DNA from: Prorocentrum cordatum
Taxonomy: Eukaryota; Sar; Dinophyceae; Prorocentrales; Prorocentraceae
Direction of reading: 5' to 3'
NCBI GenBank assembly: GCA_963575745.1
Contig: CAUYUJ010000336.1
Location: 64,001-128,000, forward strand
Length of the DNA: 64,000 nucleotides
Each line of letters starts with the position of its first letter. The first letter of the stretch is position 1. Under the pieces are notes generated by a model that searched no databases, had not been told where the DNA came from, and saw nothing but the letters and a program-made list of their open reading frames with translations. Shown piece by piece: positions 40,729-50,032 of the stretch. A program made the position numbers and the translations under genes.

Positions 40729-43700
40729 GTCTCCTCCCCCTTTCGATTGAGCGTTGCCAAACGCGACCCACCAACTTTTCTGAAATTCCGCCATTTCCTG
40801 ATCTAACAGCGGATCCTTCCGCAGCGGATCTCTCCGCGGAAACCGCGCTGCCCACTGATGCCAGGATAAAACAGAAAGAAAAGCAGAAAGCTGACAAAGA
40901 GGCTGGCATCAAACCGAAGAAAATCCCGAAGAAAGTGGAAGACGGTAACGACGATTGTGGAGAGGACCTCAAAGGGCTTGACTGCTCCACATATTTCAAC
41001 GACGTTCCTCTTGATGACTCGGACTCGGACAGCGAATCAGAGGACATCTTCATGATGCTACCGGCGGGGCAACCCGCTGACTCACATGCTGATGTCTTCT
41101 CGGTGGTCCAGTCACTATGCTACGGCAGAAACAATCAAGTGGACATGCTTGAATTATGTGGGGGCAAGGGTGGTATATCCATATTAGCCTTCAAGAGGGG
41201 ACTCTCGTCGGGCGGGAACCTTGATAAGATATCTATGGTTGACCTTGGAAACTCGGAAGTACAAAGAGCAGTCCTTCACTACCTCAAGACTTGCTTTGTC
41301 AAGATCACGATTTTGCAGCCAAGCTGCAGAACTACTGGACTTCCTTCATACTTCAATGCACAGGTCAATCATGATACGTGGCTTAAACACCACAAAGAGG
41401 ACCTGCCTCACATCACGTTCTGCGGAACAGTCGCTCTATTACAAGACGACCTAAGACGTTTCTTTCTCAGGGAACAACCAATGGGCACGTGGGTAGATGA
41501 GATCCAACCATGGAAGGAACTGGCACAACGCAAGGTCACTTGCCAAACGATTATTGATCAATGCACGACTGGTCTCAAAGATTCGTTTGGACAATACATT
41601 CGCAAGCCAACACAAATGATGGCAAACAAAGAAGAGTTGTTGGCACCTTTCAGAGGCAAGCGTTGTCCAGGTAATCATGTGCACGCCAATGCTTGCAACA
41701 AAGAACTAGCAAGGGCGGCACAGTATACCTACAGAATGCAGTCACTGATCGTTGATGCGGTGCAAATCGCCAGAGATCTGTTTGCTTACGGTCGCGATCC
41801 ATTTGCGAATCGCGAACGCAGTTACGCGTTCGTAACAAACAGTGCTGGCTACGACTTGGACGACCCAACAATCCAGAGACACTCAAACGGAGAAATCCTG
41901 CGACCACCATCTGGCGGTCTCGGGTGCCCTGGCTGCGCAGACAACAACTACAAACAATCACCAAGGCACAGCAGGAATCCGAAGATGTGTCGATGGTATG
42001 ATGTTGAACCATATTATTGGGACTGTCCAAGCTGTAAGAAGGAATATCAGAAGAGCAATCCTCACCATGCCAAGATATCTGGCCAATGCAGATTCGCCGA
42101 AAAATGGAAGCTGCCAGATAACTTTGGTCAGCCGCGCCCAGCGGGGCAAGCCGCTCCTGCGGCGCCAGCCGCGGAAGCGGCTCCAGCCGCAAACGCGGCG
42201 CCGGCCGCGAAAGCGCGCATACGCGCGCCTAGGCCGCCACGGCCTGGTGAGGGCGATCCAACCGCAGGCGCCAGCAGCCATGACATCACCAAGGCCAAGG
42301 GGGCTTATGGTGACACCACTGGCGCTGGCAGCTCTGACGATCACCGCAGACTGCCGCAAGTGGCAGCGAGGCGCGGACGCATGGAGGGAGGTGATCCTCC
42401 ACCGCCGCCGCAGCCTCATGCAGAGCCGAGGCCAAGGCCAAGGCTTCCTGATTGGACTCGCTTCGACGTTCAGCTCAGCCTTCAAAACCTGCGCAGCTTT
42501 GACCCAGCTGTAGTGCAGCGAGAACTCCGCAAGCTTCACTTGAGATGGTTTCATGCCAAGGAACCAAAGATGCGGATGATTCTAGCTAAGGTTGGTCTGG
42601 GTGAAACCCGTTTGAGTCTGATCAAAGGCATTTGCGACTCGTGTAGAGAATGTCGTGCCTGGGAGAAACCAGGCAACACGGCGATGCCTTCTGTGTCACT
42701 GCCAGGATGTTTCAACGAGGAAGTCGAATGTGATCTTTTCTTTCACAAACAGGAACACATTGTCTTTCACATCATCGACCGTTGTATTCGCTGGGCAGCT
42801 GGCACAGAGATTCCTGATAAGACTATGCACGCTGTTCTCGATGCCTATCACACAACTTGGATGCAACATGGCCCTGCTAAGATCCTATACTCCGATGGGG
42901 AAGGAGCGCTGAATAACGACACAGCAAAGGCCATCCTTAAATCCAAGGGAACAGAGCTTCGTATCCGAGCGCGTGGCCAGCACGCCACGACTATCGAAGC
43001 TAGGAACGGCATCCTGCGACACCTCATACACGTGATGGGAGAAGAACTGAATAGATTGAACATCCCTCTGAATTTCACTCGTCTCTTACATGAAGCCTTG
43101 TTTGCCAGCAACGCATTTACCTTCTACAACGAAGTGTCTCCGTATAATGCGCTGTATGGCAGACAACCAGCTATGCTTCCCGATTTCCCTGTCCTGGATC
43201 ATGATCAGTCCGCTGAATCATCAGATCACTCAAAGGAAGAGACAATCAGGAGGGTTAGTCTGGAGGCAATCACGCAGGCCACTGCGGTTGCCAAGACGAA
43301 CAGGGCTCTTCGTACGAAGACTACTGCTACGGGTGAATTTCACTACAAAGAGGGAGATCTCGTGGACTATCATCGCCCGACCACCACGAAAGACGACTGG
43401 GGTGGATGGAGTGGTCCATACCCGGTCATCCGCAACGAACCTGACCGAGGCCAGGTCATCGTGAAGGTCGGCAATCGCGAAGTGCGAGTACAGTATCCTG
43501 ACTCACGACATACGCTGTACATCGAAGCACTGATGGTCCGCGAGATAGGATCGGACAATACGGCCCTTCGGACAGTATTGGCCTTTATTGCCGGTCTGCC
43601 AGCGGGGAAACCCGCTATGACTTTCGGATACCTACCAGCGAAACAGGGCCGACTGCAGATGACTGCTGCGAGCCGGCTTTCGCCTAAGGTGCACTTGGCT

Positions 43701-45062
43701 CTTCAATATCTCATTCGCAACTATTTTCGCATTGAAAACGTGGTTGCTGTACGACTTGCTAAGAGCCTGACTAAGTTGCCTGCTGCACCATATGCAGACA
43801 GCTGTACACTAGTGCACTATGATAACGATGTGACCCCTGGCTTTCATTATTATGAAGCTGATGGCACTGCCTTGAACATCTACGACATCACAGGGTCTAC
43901 ACATTCACGCATCATCCAGTGTCTTAAATCCAAGAAGCCGCTTGCTGGATTCGACCGAGACCTCACTAAGTTTGAGGAACTCGCTGATGGTTCACCACCA
44001 AGCGAGCCACCTCCAGCAGCTGCTCCTGAGCAGCTTCCTGCGGCGAATGATGGTCGGCTCCCGACCATCATAGAGGAAACAGAAGAGGATCTGGATGTCT
44101 TTGTCTTGGAGTCATGGTATGCTGAACTGATGGATGACAGAACACTCCTTGAAGCTGACACAGAAGAAGTCATGCACACAGTTCCGACATACATGACAGA
44201 CTCACAGTGCGTGTTGGTCTCTACGACCTGTTCAGATGTGCAAGGCCACTCGCCGGTGCGGGGTCACCCGCCAGGATACGACATGGACACCTCTTACTGC
44301 GTCCCTCTGTGCTCCACTGATCCGGACAGCCACTATGATCTGGACTCCGACGAGCACGGGAAGTACATCGAGCTTTGCTTCGCAGCAGACATGTCCAAAG
44401 TCGTCCTGTCCGAGCAGCAACACCGATTGTTGGGTGACAGCAGCGTCGCAACTATGCGAGTATATGTTAATGCTGCCTCCAAACGTGCCGTGGTCGTCAA
44501 AGAAGACGACCTACTCACGAAGGCCGACATTCAAGCGAATCCGGTCAACGTTTCCAAAGCCTTTTACACAGAATTGAAGACTTGGCTTGACAACAAATGC
44601 TTCCAGATGACTGACTTGAGCAAAGCGTCGAACATCATGACTTCACGCTATGTATACAAATGGAAGTTTGTCAAGAACGAGAAGGGCGAAATGGAACGGA
44701 CGATCAGGTTACGCTTGGTACTTCGTGGCTTCATGGACATTGAAGCCTTCGATGCCGAAACCTTCTCTGGCACGGCAAGGAGGTCAAACCAGAGATTGCT
44801 CGCAAGTTCTGCTGCATGCAACAAAGCTTGGATCATCGCTTCCCTGGACATCAACATGGCTTTCTTGAAGGGACTGACCTATGGCGAGCTCGCCGCGGCA
44901 ACTGGCGAGAAAGAGCGTGTGGTGTGCTTCACACTACCTCCTGGGTCAGCAGCTGTCCTTCGCACATTGCCAGGCTTTGAGTCATATGACGAATCAAAGC
45001 ATTGTCTTCGGTGCCTCAAGCCGGGGGCTGGCACGAAGGATGCTCCCAGGGCTTCTCGCTGA
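40719..45062 (+). CDS. Polyprotein segment 3: MTase-like, integrase and N-terminal RT
   Basis: The 1447-codon frame is in phase with segments 1 and 2. Residues about 130-300 hold D-M-L-E-L-C-G-G-K-G-G-I-S (41142-41180), which resembles methyltransferase motif I, then a V-D-L-G, a Q-P-S-C-R and an F-F-L-R-E-Q-P block. The integrase zinc domain has His 42537 and 42552 and Cys 42633 and 42642. The integrase core has Asp 42732, Asp 42894 and Glu 42996, with 33 residues between the last two, close to the usual 35. RT starts near 44560 with S-R-Y-V-Y-K-W-K-F and has the palm A motif S-L-D-I-N-M-A-F-L (Asp 44847). The frame ends at TGA 45060-45062 in the K-D-A-P-R-A region, where RT sense continues in another phase. 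Ala/Pro-rich linkers before the integrase contain several small hairpins. Confidence 0.88.
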   Translation: MTIGLLPLSIERCQTRPTNFSEIPPFPDLTADPSAADLSAETALPTDARIKQKEKQKADKEAGIKPKKIPKKVEDGNDDCGEDLKGLDCSTYFNDVPLDDSDSDSESEDIFMMLPAGQPADSHADVFSVVQSLCYGRNNQVDMLELCGGKGGISILAFKRGLSSGGNLDKISMVDLGNSEVQRAVLHYLKTCFVKITILQPSCRTTGLPSYFNAQVNHDTWLKHHKEDLPHITFCGTVALLQDDLRRFFLREQPMGTWVDEIQPWKELAQRKVTCQTIIDQCTTGLKDSFGQYIRKPTQMMANKEELLAPFRGKRCPGNHVHANACNKELARAAQYTYRMQSLIVDAVQIARDLFAYGRDPFANRERSYAFVTNSAGYDLDDPTIQRHSNGEILRPPSGGLGCPGCADNNYKQSPRHSRNPKMCRWYDVEPYYWDCPSCKKEYQKSNPHHAKISGQCRFAEKWKLPDNFGQPRPAGQAAPAAPAAEAAPAANAAPAAKARIRAPRPPRPGEGDPTAGASSHDITKAKGAYGDTTGAGSSDDHRRLPQVAARRGRMEGGDPPPPPQPHAEPRPRPRLPDWTRFDVQLSLQNLRSFDPAVVQRELRKLHLRWFHAKEPKMRMILAKVGLGETRLSLIKGICDSCRECRAWEKPGNTAMPSVSLPGCFNEEVECDLFFHKQEHIVFHIIDRCIRWAAGTEIPDKTMHAVLDAYHTTWMQHGPAKILYSDGEGALNNDTAKAILKSKGTELRIRARGQHATTIEARNGILRHLIHVMGEELNRLNIPLNFTRLLHEALFASNAFTFYNEVSPYNALYGRQPAMLPDFPVLDHDQSAESSDHSKEETIRRVSLEAITQATAVAKTNRALRTKTTATGEFHYKEGDLVDYHRPTTTKDDWGGWSGPYPVIRNEPDRGQVIVKVGNREVRVQYPDSRHTLYIEALMVREIGSDNTALRTVLAFIAGLPAGKPAMTFGYLPAKQGRLQMTAASRLSPKVHLALQYLIRNYFRIENVVAVRLAKSLTKLPAAPYADSCTLVHYDNDVTPGFHYYEADGTALNIYDITGSTHSRIIQCLKSKKPLAGFDRDLTKFEELADGSPPSEPPPAAAPEQLPAANDGRLPTIIEETEEDLDVFVLESWYAELMDDRTLLEADTEEVMHTVPTYMTDSQCVLVSTTCSDVQGHSPVRGHPPGYDMDTSYCVPLCSTDPDSHYDLDSDEHGKYIELCFAADMSKVVLSEQQHRLLGDSSVATMRVYVNAASKRAVVVKEDDLLTKADIQANPVNVSKAFYTELKTWLDNKCFQMTDLSKASNIMTSRYVYKWKFVKNEKGEMERTIRLRLVLRGFMDIEAFDAETFSGTARRSNQRLLASSAACNKAWIIASLDINMAFLKGLTYGELAAATGEKERVVCFTLPPGSAAVLRTLPGFESYDESKHCLRCLKPGAGTKDAPRASR

Positions 45063-46275
45063 AGCTTCCATCACCAGGAGCTTTGGACTACAGCCTACTT
45101 CATACGATGAAGAGTTCGAGATGAGTTCAAACCTCTTGACAGCCAAACACGTTGATGACATCAATATGACTGGGAAGGAAGATTCCATTGACAAGTACGT
45201 CAAATGTGTTGAAGATACGTTTGGAAAGTGCAAACTGAACAAGCACACATACACAAATTGTGCCGTTCGGTACAACAAGACCGATGATGGGAGCGTCACT
45301 CTTGATCAGGACGAATACATCAAACAACTTCGTCCTATCACACATCCAGAGCTCACAGGCGCTGATCCTGAGAGCAAAGCGACAAAGACGATTTCTGATA
45401 TGTTCGTCAGTCTTCGTGGCGCTCTAGCCTATGCGTTGATCACGCAGGTATGGCTGATGGTCTATGTTGTTTCACTGCAACGTATCCAGGAACCGACAAA
45501 CATCCAGGTACGACGACTGAACGCGGTTACCAGGAAATTGCAGGCAGGTCCGAAGAAGATCGTGTATCAAGCTATGACTCCAACAGGAGAGGTCGACCTG
45601 CATAGCGATTCTGGCTATCGTCGTCTCAACGGAGATGAAGACGACGAAGTCAAAGGCTACGGTATCCGCGGGGCTAACCTGCTGAGGCGTGGCCACACGC
45701 AAGCGGGGAAACCCGTCGTGCACCTGGTGGACGCATACTGCAAGTCTCATCGACTGCAGGTGCGTTCGAGCTACTCTGCGGAAACACTGGCAGCAGCCCA
45801 CAACTTGGAAGACTGCTACCCGACCATTGTAACGCTCCACGAGCTACACTCGGGACCATTGACCCCCACACAGTTGAAGAACATATTGGAACTGGGTGGT
45901 CTATGTATCAAAGTCACTCTGACTATTGATGCCGAGTCTGTCTTCAAGTCTTTGTCTAGCAAAGATCTGAAGAAGCCCACATAATGCACTCTGCTTGGGC
46001 ACATCAGCTGGATCCGCCAGATGATGGAGCGCGGAATCGTTGAAAGCGTCCAATGGTGTGACACGCGGGATATGACTGCCGATGGTCATACCAAAGGTAG
46101 TATTGACCGCGCGTTGCTCCTACAGGTAATGGCCGGTCAGCAATCCTTCAAGCACGAGCTGAAGAAACATACTCCGTATAGGGCGGGCAGGTCGTCTCAG
46201 GACGGCCCTGCCTCCCGAGCTAGCGGGGAAACCCGCGCGCAGGTGCGCTTTAGTAGCGAGGAAACTCGCCGGTAG
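45000..46275 (+). pseudogene. RT C-terminal half and RNase H, frame-shifted with internal TAA
   Basis: This is the continuation of pol in a different phase, meaningful from about 45070. The RT catalytic box is A-K-H-V-D-D (Asp 45154 and 45157), with His in place of the usual Tyr. RNase H ligands are visible: Asp 45607 in L-H-S-D-S-G-Y, Glu 45781 in Y-S-A-E-T, Asp 45928 in T-I-D-A-E-S, and the last A-D-G-H-T-K near 46078-46095. A TAA at 45982-45984 breaks the frame before this last motif; the frame then runs on to TAG 46273-46275. The phase change from the preceding entry, a net shift located near 45040-45080, looks like small deletions. The intact protein would copy element RNA and degrade the template. 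Confidence 0.85.
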
Positions 46276-46365
46276 CGAGGCTACTCGCGCGCCCTTGCCT
46301 TGTAGGCAGCCGCTGTTGCCTAGCACTGTTTTTTCCGCGTAATGTAGAAATTCGGTGCTTGCTCG

Positions 46366-46379
46366 TCTCCTCCCCCTCC
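46366..46379 (+). promoter_or_regulatory. Pyrimidine tract before the 3' LTR (no purine tract seen)
   Basis: The bases just before the 3' LTR are pyrimidine-rich (CTCCTCCCCCTCC). A polypurine tract, normally the plus-strand primer at this position, is not visible within about 100 bases. Short purine runs near 46256-46264 belong to mini-hairpins. The start of the plus strand therefore remains unexplained. Confidence 0.4.
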
Positions 46380-46380
46380 A

Positions 46381-46664
46381 ACTTTAAACGGAGAGGGTTA
46401 AAGGCGAGATGTAAATCGAGCGTGCACCGCTGCCGTGCCTGGCTCAAGCCGGGCCCGGCCAAACATGTGATTGTGCCTCACCGAGGCGCACTGCTCGCAT
46501 CTGAGATCGGAAAAGACCTTTCTATTGAAGATGCCCCTTCTATCCTTTACTCCAGATCCCATGCTTCATCTTGCTCTCTTGCTCATGCGGTATGAGCCAA
46601 AGCCTGGGATATGGGAGCGCCTAAGGCGGAACATATATCTCGGCTTACCAGTGCGTTTTCGACT
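46381..46664 (+). repeat. 3' LTR (284 bp)
   Basis: Direct repeat of 30166-30449 with three transitions (at left-LTR positions 30207, 30278 and 30426, approximately). It is followed by CCAAG at 46665-46669 and by the continuing CCAAGA array. Like the 5' LTR it holds an ATG start of the gag phase, but here it runs into flanking DNA. Confidence 0.93.
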
Positions 46665-46790
46665 CCAAGATGCACCCAAGACGGCCTAAGATGGCATAAA
46701 GATGGCCCAAGACTGCCCAAGAGGCCCCCAAGAGCCCCCCAAGACGCCTCCGAGAGGTCCTCCTGGAGGGCCCGAAGAGGCCATGTTTGT
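46665..46790. repeat. CCAAGA-type array, right of the LTR element
   Basis: Right-hand continuation of the array broken by the insertion, beginning with the CCAAG duplication (46665-46669). It fades at about 46785. Confidence 0.8.
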
Positions 46791-47139
46791 GGGGACCACG
46801 GTATTGCTTCGATTGCCTTGGTCAGTCGTTTCTCATCTTGCGATCTCCGCAACCGTTATGCTCTCAAGCTTCAGCGCGCTGAGGGCCCGCTGCCGGATGG
46901 TGGTGGCGGCCCTCGGCGCGGCCCTGGCAGAGGCTGGGCCCGGCGTGCTGCGCGAGCTGGCGCGCGGGGCGGAGGCGGAGGCGGCGCGAGAAACTCGGGC
47001 CGGGCGCGCGCGCCACGCCCCGACTGCCGCCCTCCGCCCTGTCCAGCCTGCCCGGGCTGACCGCCGCCGTTGTCTTGCCCCGGCCCGGCAGGCTTGGAGG
47101 CGGGGTCGCTGGCCAGGGCCAGGGAGGCAGCGTCGCAGG

Positions 47140-47985
47140 AGGGGGGGCTTCCATGGCGTGGCCTCCCTGGCTGGCGCCGGTGCTGTTGGCGATCCCGCTG
47201 GGCGCGGGAGCGCCGCTCCCTCGGCGTCCCCTTCTGCCGGTGGCCGCCCGTGGACATGTCGACTTACGCCTGCTGGTGAGGTTCGAGTGCGACGAGTGGA
47301 CGCGCGAACGGCTCTTGCTCTGGCCTGTCCGCCGGGACCGGCGACACGAATGCTTGGTGGTGGAGACGCCCGACGGTGATCGCTATGTGGAGCGGAAGGC
47401 AGACTAGCGCTGGCACGTCTTGCTGCTGCGCGGGTGGCCCGAAGGCTTCCGCGGCGACGTCGCCAGGTTCCGAGGGGAGCTCTCGCGCGAGGTGCTCCGC
47501 CAGATGGTGTTGGAGGGCCGTGAGCTCGCGCGCGAGGAGCGCCGCTGGCGCCGCTTGCCCGCGGGGCCGGGCGCCCACCTCGGGGAGGAGCCGAGCACGA
47601 TGGTGGACTTGCGCGGGGACGAGTGCGGCCTGGACATTGGGGTGCTCGAAGGCGCGCGGCGGCGGCTCAGGGGCAAGCGAGATCTCGCTAGCGCCCCGCG
47701 GGCCCCCGAGACTCCAGGCGACGAGGAGGCGACGCGCCCGGCCTTGGGCCCACCCCGCTGGAGGACGCCGAGACGATGCTGTTGGTAGCTGCGCGCGGGA
47801 GGCGGTCTGCAGCTCGGCGATGAGGTGTCGCCGACCTCTGGCGACGTCGCGGCGGGGTTGAAGGCGACCGGCAGCCGCCCTGATGGGCGCCCCGTGCTGC
47901 GCGAGCGGGTCTCGGTCGGCGACGTGTCCGCCCGGCGCGCCGAGGCGGTAGCCAACGCTGGCCAGGCATACCGGAGAAGCTTTTA
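47140..47985 (+). pseudogene. Relict reading frame with P-D-G-D-R-Y motif
   Basis: One frame gives A-W-P-P-W-L-A-P-V-L-L-A-I-P (a hydrophobic N-terminus), W-P-V-R-R-D, V-V-E-T-P-D-G-D-R-Y-V-E near 47355-47390, and after a TAG at 47405-47407 continues sensibly (W-P-E-G-F-R-G-D-V-A-R-F-R-G) to about 47790. This order resembles N-terminal parts of retroelement-associated polyproteins that I know from dinoflagellate predictions, but I cannot name an enzyme. The region is over 70% GC by eye and ends in C18 at about 47991-48008. Bases 46790-47140 show no supported feature. Confidence 0.35.
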
Positions 47986-48069
47986 AGAGCCCCCCCCCCC
48001 CCCCCCCCGGCGCAACGCTAACCTTTTCCGCACCCTGGAAGCGCTATCCCGGCACCAGGAGGGGGTTCA

Positions 48070-48345
48070 TATTGTTGTTCTTTAGCTTTTCCTTGGTTTG
48101 CTCAGCTTTTCTTTGGTTTCCCTCACTTGTCATTGGTTGTCTTAGTTTTTCATGTGTTGCCTCAGCTTTTCTATAGTTTTTTGGTTTTCCTGAGTGTTTT
48201 TCACTTGTGCCATTGGCTTTCGTAGCTTTTCTTTTGTTGTCTTAGTTTTGCCTTGGCTGTCTTAGCTTTTCTTTTTGTTTCAATTTTCCCTTGGTTGTCT
48301 TAGCTTGTCCTTGGTTTTCTTAGCCATTCAAAGGTTTTCCTTGGC
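48070..48345. repeat. T-rich degenerate 20-22-bp array
   Basis: Repeated words CTTAGCTTTTC, TTGGTTGTCTTAG and CCTTGGTTTGC occur in about a dozen degenerate units. The array is a sharp AT-rich island in very GC-rich DNA. Confidence 0.8.
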
Positions 48346-48539
48346 TCAATTATCATCAGAATTATTCGTAGTTCGATTTCCACTGCGACCGATTCATACT
48401 TTGGCTCGGGGATTTTGTTTGGGGGCCTGCCGGGCGCCAAGATAGCGCCTCGGCGCGGGGCGGGGGCGACGCCCAGGGGCGGGCCGCTCCCTGCGACGGC
48501 CGCAGAAAATCAATGTCCCGAAGGGGATTGTAATCGACA

Positions 48540-49060
48540 TCTAATCGACAAATCCTCGCATGGAATTCTTCGCATTCCTGGGAATCTCCTCGGAGACTTT
48601 GGAGGGGCTCCCTAACATTTCTTGAACCAGTCCCTGGCTAGACTTTCCATAGCTTTCCATAGACTTCCAAGGACGTGCTAGGGGTCCCTATCATGTCCGA
48701 GGATTCCACGGACTCACAGTACTTCTTTAAATTGTTTGCATGTTCTTAGCGTTGCTTAGGACATTCGCACCATTCCCTAGGATGTGCCGCTGCATTTCCT
48801 TAGCATCCATTGGCAGTTCCTTCGCATGTCTTGTTGGGCTTTCTCGCGTTCCCTCGGAATTCCCAGCATTCCCTAGGATGCCGCAGGGATCTCGACCCAG
48901 ATCCCTTGGGATTCCCAGCATTCCTCAGCATTCCCTCGGAATTCTTAAATGGATTTTTTTGGATTCTTAGAATGTCCTCGGAACCCCTCGCATTCTCTCG
49001 GGATTCTTCGCGCTCCGTAGAATTCTCTAGGGGTTCCACCCAGATCCGCAGCATTCCATG
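48540..49060. repeat. Degenerate GGAATTC/CATTCC array
   Basis: Words of the type GGAATTCTTAGCATTCC and CCTCGGAATTCCCAGCATTCC recur at about 20-40-bp spacing, best at 48850-49030. Frames through it are Pro/Ser-rich and unsupported. Bases 48346-48540 have no feature that I recognise. Confidence 0.65.
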
Positions 49061-49270
49061 GGGGCCAGAACGACTGCAGCCCTCAGCACAATCTTTGACA
49101 TTCCTTGCGACTTCCTCTGTTGGCCCCGCGGGGGCCGCCACGGATTTGTTTGTTGGTTGCGTTTTTGCGCGCGGTGCTGAAAATCGCTCAGCGGAAATGC
49201 CCCCGCGGAATATTGATTGAGATTGCGGCGTTAAGAGAGCGCCGGGGGGGTTCGCAAAAGTTTCTGCGGG

Positions 49271-50032
49271 TTGGCTGAGCGGGCGGCTCTGGCCGATGCA
49301 TCGCCGCCCGCCGCCGAGGCCCCCCCCGACCTCCGCGACGTGACCCGCGCGGAGGCCACCGCAGTAGGAGGCGCTGACGCGCCTCGAGGGGGCGGCGAAA
49401 CCGCCGGCGGCGAGGACGCCCGAACGCTCTCGGTCGAGTGGAACGAGCAAGGGGCAATATTCAAGGAGCGGCGCCGAGCTGTGGGAGAGAGCTGCGAGGA
49501 GGCACTGGGCGGCCGCGAGCTTCGCGGCGCCGGCGCAGCGCTTCACTTGTTCCGGCGGTTCACGCAGCACGGCGGAGATCCGAAGACGTCGATGTCAAAT
49601 GTATGCCGGGAGTGCGGCATCAGCCAGCGTGATCGCACGTGGCACGAGCTGAACTGCTTGGTCGCCGTCTTCTGGCTGGCGGGGACCTTCGACGCGGTGA
49701 ACCTCGGCGGGCCGGCGGGCCTGGAGGTGGCGGCTCAGCGCGCGGCGCAGATCACCGAAGCGCGTCTTGTCGCGCCTGGGCAGCCGGCTACTCGGGGGGC
49801 GGGCCGCTTCCTCACTGGCGCCAGCGACCATTTCGACGTGGCGTCGCCCGAGCCGCGGAGTTTCGCGAGCCGCGCGGCCCGCGACGAGGCAGACCGCCTG
49901 GCGGCGCTCGGGCGCGGCCGCACACTGGAAGCAGGCGGGCGCGGCGCCGGGGGCAGTGACGACGTGGCTGGCGCGCTGGAAGCTGGGGAGCTCCCTCGCG
50001 CGGGCGCAGAGGATAAGGCGGAGCCTGCGTAA
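49271..50032 (+). pseudogene. Relict reading frame with N-L-G-G and F-L-T-G blocks
   Basis: A 253-codon frame. Its middle, C-R-E-C-G-I-S-Q-R-D-R-T-W-H-E-L near 49606-49650, then D-A-V-N-L-G-G-P-A-G-L-E-V-A-A-Q-R, F-L-T-G-A-S-D-H-F-D-V and P-R-S-F-A-S-R-A-A-R-D-E-A-E-like blocks, look like a real protein family. I associate it with the segment upstream of reverse transcriptases in dinoflagellate retroelement polyproteins. It is in the same phase as 47140-47985 and may be the same relict, with 48.0-49.2 kb inserted between. Function is unknown and no RT follows. Confidence 0.4.

Larger units (their letters stand above)
30571..46288 (+). repeat. About 50 interspersed 14-bp GNNA-loop mini-hairpins
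   Basis: Type sequence GCGGG-GCCA-CCCGC: a 5-bp stem with a four-base loop. Examples by start: 30596 (loop GCGA), 30705 (GCTA), 31543 (GTCA), 32487, 32868, 33780, 34551, 34764, 36147, 37338, 37920, 39033, 39402 (all GCCA), 36165 (GACA), 41064 (GCAA), 43602 and 46223 (GAAA), 44258 (GTCA). Stems with paired changes: 33798, 42159 and 42177 (GCGGC/GCCGC), 37809, 39666, 40809 and 40824 (GCGGA/TCCGC), 42213 (GCGCG/CGCGC), 46256 and 46275 (GCGAG/CTCGC). A few have wobble or one mismatch (34710, 36666, 37032, 37356, 45703). Five-base loops occur at 30571, 33159, 35918 and 39465. None lies in the Tpt1, RING, protease, MTase-like, integrase core or RT regions. I saw none outside the element. Confidence 0.88.
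30166..46664 (+). mobile_element. 16.5-kb Ty1/copia-like LTR retrotransposon with extra domains
   Basis: The element is bounded by 284-bp direct LTRs and flanked by CCAAG duplications. The 5' LTR is followed at once by a primer-binding site. Coding order: Gag (frame of 30316), CCHC knuckle, Tpt1/KptA-like domain, RING-H2, retropepsin-like motif, two Rossmann-like segments, HHCC-DDE integrase, RT, RNase H. Integrase before RT places it in the Ty1/copia order. It is about three times longer than typical copia elements because of the 2600-codon region between the knuckle and integrase. Three LTR differences (all transitions) indicate a young insertion, but frame offsets in gag and RT and a TAA in RNase H indicate this copy is no longer autonomous. 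Confidence 0.92.
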
